Shown here piece by piece: positions 1 through 5,187 of a DNA stretch of 5,651 nt; the stretch's first letter is position 1; each line of letters opens with the position of its first letter. Source of the DNA: JAHJDR01 sp964526915 (GTDB taxonomy: Bacteria > UBA10199 > JADGCS01); NCBI GenBank assembly GCA_964526915.1, contig CAZGMS010000187.1:1-5651 (forward strand), in the 5' to 3' direction. Below the pieces are notes generated by a model, which was not told where the DNA came from, did no database searches, and saw only the letters and a list, made by a program, of their open reading frames with translations. A program made the position numbers and the translations under genes.

Positions 1-50
1 GTAATGAAATAATAAAATTAACCAGCCTTTGTATCGTTGTTTATCTCTTG

Positions 51-92
51 ATTACTTCATTACTTCATTGATTCATTGATTCATTGATTCAT
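51..92. repeat. 8-bp tandem array ATTACTTC / ATTGATTC
   Basis: Five consecutive 8-bp units are read directly: ATTACTTC twice (51-66), then ATTGATTC three times (67-90), then a partial AT. The two unit types differ by two bases (AC versus GA), so the array looks like expansion of a diverged pair. A run of seven C (93-99) follows at once. It lies in the AT-rich, gene-free start of the window. No function can be assigned. Such an array may vary in copy number by replication slippage. Confidence 0.9.
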
Positions 93-114
93 CCCCCCCT
101 TCGATATTCCTTGA

Positions 115-131
115 TCGATATTCGATATTCG
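115..131. repeat. 7-bp tandem repeat TCGATAT x2.4
   Basis: TCGATAT occurs at 115-121 and 122-128 and is followed by TCG at 129-131. A further TCGATATT lies at 101-108, out of phase with the array. The spacing of 7 bp differs from the 8-bp array just upstream, so the two arrays arose separately. Confidence 0.8.
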
Positions 132-145
132 TCTGTAATTATTTG

Positions 146-174
146 TTGTCCGTTCTTTTTATCCATACTATGTT
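146..174 (+). promoter_or_regulatory. Possible sigma70-like promoter for the tautomerase gene
   Basis: TTGTCC (146-151) and TATGTT (169-174) are separated by 17 bases. Each matches four of six consensus positions of the -35 and -10 hexamers. A start near 181 would leave a leader of about 150 nt that contains the whole inverted heptad structure. The match is weak and the region is AT-rich, so chance is a fair alternative. Confidence 0.22.
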
Positions 175-219
175 ATTTTTGTAAAGACTTTAGTCCAATG
201 TCTTACGTGTTTACGGAAA

Positions 220-312
220 GGCGTAAGGCTACGGGCTCCCGCTAACAGCCTACTGCTAACGGCCAACGGCAATTTATTGGCTGTGAGCTGTTGGCCGTAA
301 ACTGTTAGCCCG
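220..312. repeat. Two degenerate 7-bp arrays in inverted orientation
   Basis: From 220 the + strand reads in heptads: GGCGTAA, GGCTACG, GGCTCCC, GCTAACA, GCCTACT, GCTAACG, GCCAACG, then GC (to 270). After AATTTATT (271-278) the complementary type follows: GGC, TGTGAGC, TGTTGGC, CGTAAAC, TGTTAGC, CCG (279-312), which on the - strand reads GCTAACA, GTTTACG, GCCAACA, GCTCACA. The arms can pair: GCTAACAG (241-248) with CTGTTAGC (302-309), and ACGGCCAAC (259-267) with GTTGGCCGT (290-298). The structure ends 19 bases before the tautomerase start codon, so if transcribed it would fold in the leader. Degenerate heptads in tandem recall the STRR repeats of cyanobacteria in form, but I cannot show homology. 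Confidence 0.75.
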
Positions 313-331
313 CATTTGAGCTTCGTATTCT

Positions 332-679
332 ATGCCCCTATTAAAACTCAGCACCAACGCCAACATCAAGGACGAACAAAAAAACGAGCTCCTCAAATCC
401 CTCTCGAGTCTTTTGGCCTCAGCCACCGGCAAACCAGAACAGTATGTGATGGTGGTCATTGAACGCGCCGATATCCTCATGTCGGGTGGGGGAGGCGATT
501 CTGCCTTTGTGGAGGTCAAGAGCCTGGGTGCCCTTGAACCTTTCACAGTCAAAAAGCTATCCAAAAAAATCTGTGATCTGTTGTCTGCCTCTTTGGACAT
601 CAGCCCCGTCAGGGTTTATATCAATTTTACAGACGTGCCCGCCAATCTTTGGGCCTGGAATGGCAAACCGTTTGGGTAA
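332..679 (+). CDS. MIF-like / phenylpyruvate tautomerase family protein
   Basis: This complete 115-residue protein belongs to the macrophage migration inhibitory factor group of the tautomerase superfamily, which forms trimers and tautomerises keto-enol substrates such as phenylpyruvate. The start is secure because Pro2, which becomes the catalytic N-terminal proline after Met removal, directly follows Met. Other family marks are ATGKP (31-35) with the active-site Lys34, SLG (64-66), SPVRVYINF (91-99) with Tyr96 and Asn98 at the positions of human Tyr95/Asn97, and an ending NLWAWNGKPFG like other MIF C-termini. The length equals that of animal MIF. The CXXC of human MIF is replaced by SAFV (57-60), so thiol-oxidoreductase activity is not expected. 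No signal peptide is seen; it should be cytosolic. The ribosome binding site is weak (GAG at 318-320, 11 bases from ATG). The physiological substrate in bacteria is unknown. Confidence 0.93.
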   Translation: MPLLKLSTNANIKDEQKNELLKSLSSLLASATGKPEQYVMVVIERADILMSGGGGDSAFVEVKSLGALEPFTVKKLSKKICDLLSASLDISPVRVYINFTDVPANLWAWNGKPFG

Positions 680-936
680 AGGGCACACCACTCCAGACTG
701 CGGTTTTGGAAATCAAGAATCTTTGTGCTTCTCCGACGCTCATCCTCATTAGCGAGACAGAAAGGCATTTGGCATTATTGGAAGATGTGGCGATAGATTC
801 CAAGGTGGATGGCAACCTCATGTTCGACGCACACATTGCCACACTGCTTGTGGAACACGGTGTGCGCGAAATTGCCACGTCGGATAACGATTTTAAACGG
901 TTTAAAGAATTGACTGTTGTGAATCCAGTTGCGTGA
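680..936 (+). pseudogene. C-terminal remnant of a VapC-like PIN-domain ribonuclease
   Basis: The frame that ends at 936 encodes the second half of a PIN-domain protein of the VapC toxin type, a metal-dependent RNase usually paired with a VapB antitoxin. The recognisable part runs from about GTPLQTAVLEI (from 682) through SETERHLALL, GNLMFDAHIATLLVEHG and ATSDNDFKRF to the final VVNPVA. It keeps the acidic residue of FDAHIA and those of TSDNDF, which are the third and fourth acidic positions of the family. Roughly the first 60 residues, which should carry the first Asp (DTN-like motif) and the conserved Glu, are absent. Upstream, this frame is simply another frame of the tautomerase gene. An ATG at 649 would give a 95-residue product whose first ten or so residues are not PIN-like. 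No antitoxin gene is visible. A catalytically dead relic is the best reading; the family assignment is firmer than the exact left boundary. Confidence 0.75.
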
Positions 937-983
937 TGAGAGAAATTGCCTGTTTCATCCACCAAAACCATGCTTACCCCATC

Positions 984-1017
984 AAAAAAACGTCCACAAC
1001 TGTGGACATGTTATTTT
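984..1017. terminator. Short bidirectional terminator-like hairpin
   Basis: GTCCAC (992-997) and GTGGAC (1002-1007) form a perfect 6-bp stem with loop AACT. Seven A precede it (984-990) and ATGTTATTTT follows (1008-1017). On the - strand the stem is followed, after one base, by seven T, a good intrinsic-terminator pattern; on the + strand the T-run is broken. The position, after the PIN remnant and before the next gene, suits a transcription end for the tautomerase unit. The stem is short, so a protein-binding dyad is an alternative. Confidence 0.45.
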
Positions 1018-1097
1018 CGAATTCAAGCAACTATTTTTTATTTTAACCGATAATCTGCCTGAAGGGTCAGACAACGTGATCGAGTTTATCAACGCAT

Positions 1098-4000
1098 ATG
1101 ACACCAATCAGTGCTATAAACTCTCTCCCTGCCGAGATATCACCGCAGGAAGAAACTGTGCTCAATAAGGTATTGGGAGATGCCGTCAAAGACGGGATTA
1201 TCACCAGAGCAGATATTGAGCAGTATTATCGCCAGATTGATCAACAAAATTATAATTTCGCCGAGTTTGTCACCGTAGAAAACATTCTCAGAAAACACGG
1301 ATACACTCCCCCAGCCGATGAAGAGATCGTGGTGACCTTTGATGAAATTCGCCAGTCACGTGACGAGGTGCGTCAAACCCTGAGAGAGAATGGGTATCAA
1401 ATACACCGCACCACGAAAGATGGGAATTCTGTGTATTTGCCGCCGTTTGGACAGAGACACAAACCCAAGGTCATCATCACAGAATCGGGTGTCTGTGTGC
1501 TCAAAAGACAGGGGATTCGTTTTAAGAAACCGGAAAACCCGCTCGATATTCTAAAAATCTTTGTCAACCCGACAGCCTTTATTCAAGGATCGGGCCTCCT
1601 GGTCAGAAAATCCATTATTGACCAGCAGAGAGCCTTATTACTCATCAGCCTTGAGCCGTATCTTAATCATTATCACAACACGATAGCCCGCGACAGTCTG
1701 CAAAAGAATCTCTTCACACTGCAAGCCGAACTGGAGACCTTCTGGTTTGGGCCAGCAGTCACACAATTCACTGTGCTGGATGTGTCTTTGTTGGACCAGG
1801 CGTTGAGTCCGGAAGAAAAGCGCAGGCTCATTCTGGAACAGTGGCAACAGGTCCCCGAGCGAGATCAAATCAGAGACGGTCAAATTTATTCCGAAGACAA
1901 ATCAGATGAACTTATCCGAACAGTATTTTCCCTTTTTATAGAAAACATCATCATGGTATCTTCCTGGCCATATACAGAACCAGAGATCGCTCAGGCCAAT
2001 GAGAAACGCATTTGGGGTGAACCGCTGAGAGTTGATTTTTCTTCGGAGCCCAAGTCTGTTTCCACTTTGTCTGATGCAGGATTGTACCAGCAGACAAGCG
2101 CTCAAGATATTTGGGATCAGTTAAGCCGTTTTGAAAAAGCGCAGGCGCTTGAAGATAAGGGAAAATATGAGGAGGCCCTCAAATATTATCTGGAGGTTCT
2201 GAAAACTGAGGATCTGGCTTTGGTGTTTGTGGAGGATAACGGGGAGCCGGTGGCAAAAAAAGAGGTCAGGTTTATTTTGCAAGAACGCATCGGGCGTTGC
2301 CGTCTTGCAGACAAAATCACGAAAGAGCTGATGATGGCACGGACTCAGTATCAAATGGCCCTCAATTATTTTGAACAGGGGGATTTGGGTGAAGCGAAGC
2401 AACAGCTTAAAAAGGCCTTTGGATCCAATCCCTTCATTACCTTAGATGAAAGACCTGTTGTATCGGTTTGTCTGGCCCCCGACAAACAAATAAGGCTCAG
2501 TGAATCGTCGGCATCGGTCAAGGCGATAAAAAATAGATATGAGGATATGCATTTTTACCCGCATGTCTACGAAGATGTGGTGTTGCGTTCGTTTGATGCC
2601 AGGTTGTTTTCGGATGGTCTTATCCTCATGGGCAAAATTCTGGATCGTTCAGATCGGCATGAGTTCGCGGCTTTGTATTTTGATGCGGCGACAACTTTCT
2701 TGTTGCCCTATCATATGACACATCCAGAGGATAAAGAGATGGGCGAATATTTTGCGAGTATCCCTGGCGCAGATCAGCAAATGGTCCAAAGATTGGCCTG
2801 GCAGGCCGAGAGCGAACGTTATTTGCGCGAAACCCGCCAAGCCCAAGTGGAATCCAAGATTCCCTCTGCCCCCGTTGAGAAGACGTCAGCAGAATATAGC
2901 TGGAAAGAAGTCCACTGGGCGGTGGTGGGAATATTAAATGAGGCACAACAGAAAACACCGGTAGCGGGTGATGAAAGTGCCATTACCGCAGAACTGGAAA
3001 AAGGGTTTTCCTTGTTGCTGGACTTTTTGATTAGAAAGAGTGGTCAGGATCCCAAAAGGGAATTTTCCCTGCCAGAATTGTTTGGTGCTTTGGCCCAACA
3101 GTCCTCACAGTCCGAACTCACGGACGCAGTCAAGTTGCTCTATCGTTTTGCACAACTGCTGGGAGAGGACGATGTGGTGATTTCGGCCTGTTCCTATCTG
3201 GCCACTTTTAGGGAAGATCCCGATGACAGGGGATATTATTCTCTCAGGCTGGCGGAGTTGGCAAGAGAAAGGGGTGATGAGACACTCGTCGCCAAAGCAC
3301 TGGCAGGCGTTGCCAAAAATACTGACGATGCCGACACGCTTTCTGCCGCACGGGATATGGCAAGTCATCAAGAAACTCCATTTGGGCGCATCATTTATGA
3401 ACACGAGGCCATCCAGGAGGCAAAACAGTTTTTCGATGCGGGTGAGCAGGCAAAGGCCCTCCGGCGATTGGATTGGTATTTTCGCCTGCACCCTCAGGAC
3501 CAGAAAGGTCCCTTTCGTTTGACAGATGAAGAGCAGATTGTTGCGGCCGGGATGTACGAACAGGCGGGGAGGTATGATGAGGCTATTGGTTTGTATCGTT
3601 TTGCCATGGACAAACACAGAGATCGCCTGACTGGTCGTTACGACAAAATGCTCAAAACAGAGATTGTGGAGCATCAGCAAAAAAGCTCATACGCCCTTTT
3701 TGCAATTGCAGAACTCGAATGCAGGACGGGAGATTACCTGGCCGCGCTGAGGGACCTTAAGATATCGATCGCTCCCGCCCCGGGTATGGTGCACTTTGGT
3801 GACAAGACGGTGACGTCGCCACACTATTCACAGTGGATGAGCGCACAACAAAAAGCAGATACGCTTGCCCTCTTGCAAACACATCATTCAGGCATGCTAC
3901 TTGCCGACGCCTTTGTTTTGGCAGGTTTGTACGAAGAGCTTGGGGAGCTGGCGATTGCACAGAATATTTACACAACTTGCGTCGACGATGAAGGCCTCAC

Positions 4001-4922
4001 CAGCGAGCAAAGATGTAAAAGTGCCTGTGCCTTAACACTGTTGTATCTCAATATTGATGACCCCTGGAGTGCCAAAGCGGCGCTTGATAAGGCCTGTTCA
4101 TTGCAATTGGATTCCGATGAGGCGGCCCCTACGTACAAGGAATTGTACCATCGATTCAGGGATAAACAAATAACTGATCAGGCAGAGGTCTGTTTGCAGA
4201 GCGCCTTTGATACGGGGGTTTTCGATTTGGAGGTTGTTGAACTCATGGGATTGAAAAGTTACAGGCGGGGAGACCTTTTGATTGCAAAGCAGTGCTTTGT
4301 CGACATTGCCAGGCATGCCCCGGCACAAATTCAGGCCATCAAAAATGTGGGGGTCATTTGTAACGAACAGGGTGACTATCGACAGGCAAAGCAATCTCTA
4401 TTTTACACGCTGGGGTTATATGATAGGCTCATATCGCTTTTGGATTATTTTACAGAGGCTGGTGTTGAGCCTGCTTTCCAGGAAGAGATCGCGCACTTTC
4501 CCAAAGACTTGCTCGCCATGTTGCCTTATGATGACGACCCCAAGCATGAGCATAACAAAAACACATTTGCCAGCACCAAACAAACTCTGCTCAGGGACAG
4601 GGACGCGGTTTATCGCTATTTGAAAAACATTTATTTACATGAGAAAAAAGATATTCCAGTGGAAATATTGGCTCACACTCCGGAAGACGTGTTTAACAGT
4701 GATTATGAAAAATTCGTGACTCAAACCTCAATGGTGACACAGCAATCACTCCCCGAACAATCTGTTGGGGATCCTTTATCACCGAGAAATAGATTTTACA
4801 TAGGCAGTCAATTCATAACGGTCTACGAAATCGCCTTTTATTCCTTTGTGAACGAGTGCAGTCTCACTTTTAAGCAAATTCTTCCTGCTGAACGAAAAGA
4901 GAAGGCTCTTGTCAGGCGATGA
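1098..4922 (+). CDS. Large TPR-repeat protein of unknown function
   Basis: A 1274-residue protein with no signal peptide or clear membrane segment is encoded here. ATG 1098 is the first ATG after the in-frame stop at 1077; no good Shine-Dalgarno is seen. Residues 1-340 match nothing I recognise; they include an EF-hand-like loop (D28 to D39) and a probably beta-rich stretch near 125-150. TPR-like helical hairpins then appear, with GKYEEALKYYLEVL (about 353-366), YFEQGDLGEAKQQLKKAF (424-441), AGEQAKALRRLDWYF (about 780-795), MYEQAGRYDEAIGLYRFAM (818-836), ECRTGDYLAALRDL (about 873-886), LYEELGELAIAQNIY (about 944-958) and two near 1050-1105 (YRRGDLLIAKQCF; NEQGDYRQAKQSLF). Residues 540-770 look helical but diverged. 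The last 150 residues are not TPR-like. TPR arrays bind other proteins, so a scaffold role is likely; no enzymatic motif is seen. The stop codon falls inside a 14-bp repeat. Confidence 0.93.
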   Translation: MTPISAINSLPAEISPQEETVLNKVLGDAVKDGIITRADIEQYYRQIDQQNYNFAEFVTVENILRKHGYTPPADEEIVVTFDEIRQSRDEVRQTLRENGYQIHRTTKDGNSVYLPPFGQRHKPKVIITESGVCVLKRQGIRFKKPENPLDILKIFVNPTAFIQGSGLLVRKSIIDQQRALLLISLEPYLNHYHNTIARDSLQKNLFTLQAELETFWFGPAVTQFTVLDVSLLDQALSPEEKRRLILEQWQQVPERDQIRDGQIYSEDKSDELIRTVFSLFIENIIMVSSWPYTEPEIAQANEKRIWGEPLRVDFSSEPKSVSTLSDAGLYQQTSAQDIWDQLSRFEKAQALEDKGKYEEALKYYLEVLKTEDLALVFVEDNGEPVAKKEVRFILQERIGRCRLADKITKELMMARTQYQMALNYFEQGDLGEAKQQLKKAFGSNPFITLDERPVVSVCLAPDKQIRLSESSASVKAIKNRYEDMHFYPHVYEDVVLRSFDARLFSDGLILMGKILDRSDRHEFAALYFDAATTFLLPYHMTHPEDKEMGEYFASIPGADQQMVQRLAWQAESERYLRETRQAQVESKIPSAPVEKTSAEYSWKEVHWAVVGILNEAQQKTPVAGDESAITAELEKGFSLLLDFLIRKSGQDPKREFSLPELFGALAQQSSQSELTDAVKLLYRFAQLLGEDDVVISACSYLATFREDPDDRGYYSLRLAELARERGDETLVAKALAGVAKNTDDADTLSAARDMASHQETPFGRIIYEHEAIQEAKQFFDAGEQAKALRRLDWYFRLHPQDQKGPFRLTDEEQIVAAGMYEQAGRYDEAIGLYRFAMDKHRDRLTGRYDKMLKTEIVEHQQKSSYALFAIAELECRTGDYLAALRDLKISIAPAPGMVHFGDKTVTSPHYSQWMSAQQKADTLALLQTHHSGMLLADAFVLAGLYEELGELAIAQNIYTTCVDDEGLTSEQRCKSACALTLLYLNIDDPWSAKAALDKACSLQLDSDEAAPTYKELYHRFRDKQITDQAEVCLQSAFDTGVFDLEVVELMGLKSYRRGDLLIAKQCFVDIARHAPAQIQAIKNVGVICNEQGDYRQAKQSLFYTLGLYDRLISLLDYFTEAGVEPAFQEEIAHFPKDLLAMLPYDDDPKHEHNKNTFASTKQTLLRDRDAVYRYLKNIYLHEKKDIPVEILAHTPEDVFNSDYEKFVTQTSMVTQQSLPEQSVGDPLSPRNRFYIGSQFITVYEIAFYSFVNECSLTFKQILPAERKEKALVRR

Positions 4923-4946
4923 GAGGTGCCAGATGAGAGGTGCCAG
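4918..4946. repeat. 14-bp tandem duplication across the TPR gene stop codon
   Basis: GATGAGAGGTGCCA occurs at 4918-4931 and again at 4932-4945, and the following G continues the pattern. The first copy contains the TGA stop (4920-4922) of the 1274-residue gene. The exact identity of the two copies suggests a recent duplication or an active repeat family. Confidence 0.9.
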
Positions 4947-5067
4947 GTACATTTTGGTGTGGATAATAGCCTAATAAAAACAGCTTTCTGGAAGGTTCCC
5001 TCCGGTCAACAAACACAAAAAAAACAAGCAACTTTTCGTTTGAGCTGACGATACAACCCCAGTGTAA

Positions 5068-5093
5068 GTGCACACATGTGTACGTATGTGTGT
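5068..5093. other. 26-bp alternating purine-pyrimidine tract
   Basis: Every base from G5068 to T5093 alternates purine and pyrimidine, mostly as GT/CA steps. It contains the perfect palindrome ACACATGTGT (5072-5081) and TACGTA (5081-5086). Such tracts can adopt left-handed Z-DNA under negative supercoiling. It lies between the TPR gene and the next open frame; no function is shown. Confidence 0.7.
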
Positions 5094-5094
5094 C

Positions 5095-5122
5095 ATTGGT
5101 GCCTGTGAATTGGTACCTTCGA
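5095..5122. repeat. Imperfect 14-bp tandem repeat ATTGGTGCC / ATTGGTACC
   Basis: ATTGGTGCCTGTGA (5095-5108) is followed directly by ATTGGTACCTTCGA (5109-5122), with 11 of 14 positions the same. It begins one base after the alternating purine-pyrimidine tract ends. The unit shares GGTGCC with the repeat at 4918-4946 but is otherwise different. Confidence 0.55.
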
Positions 5123-5187
5123 ATTAATCTTTCGATAAGCGATGTGTGAGCTTCGAGACGGATGTGTTCATCAATCGCTATGATAAT

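Larger units (their letters stand above)
1..331. other. Gene-free, repeat-rich leader region
   Basis: I see no convincing gene on either strand of these 331 bases. The left two thirds are AT-rich; the right third (about 220-312) is more GC-rich and made of degenerate heptads in two opposite orientations. The region contains an 8-bp array, a C7 run, a 7-bp array and a possible promoter near 146-174. Whatever gene lies left of the window is not visible here. Confidence 0.6.

Noticed and set aside
51..131. Possible CRISPR array at the start of the window
   Set aside because: The units are 7 or 8 bp with no spacers, so these are plain tandem repeats.
274..600. 108-residue - strand open frame opposite the tautomerase gene
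   Set aside because: It is antisense to an unambiguous MIF-family gene and runs into the heptad array.
627..971. 114-residue - strand open frame opposite the PIN remnant
   Set aside because: The + strand reading has clear PIN motifs; the - strand product has none.
929..1168. 79-residue + strand open frame across the gap before the TPR gene
   Set aside because: It overlaps the PIN remnant end and the TPR gene start, runs through the terminator-like hairpin, and its product has no family features.
3105..3680. 191-residue open frame on the - strand inside the TPR gene
   Set aside because: It lies wholly antisense to a well supported TPR coding region, has no recognisable motif, and is rich in Cys and His in the manner of a reverse-frame shadow.
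4991..5024. Intrinsic terminator after the TPR gene
   Set aside because: GGAA and TTCC (4991-5000 region) would leave a loop of only two bases, and the following run is A rather than T on the + strand.
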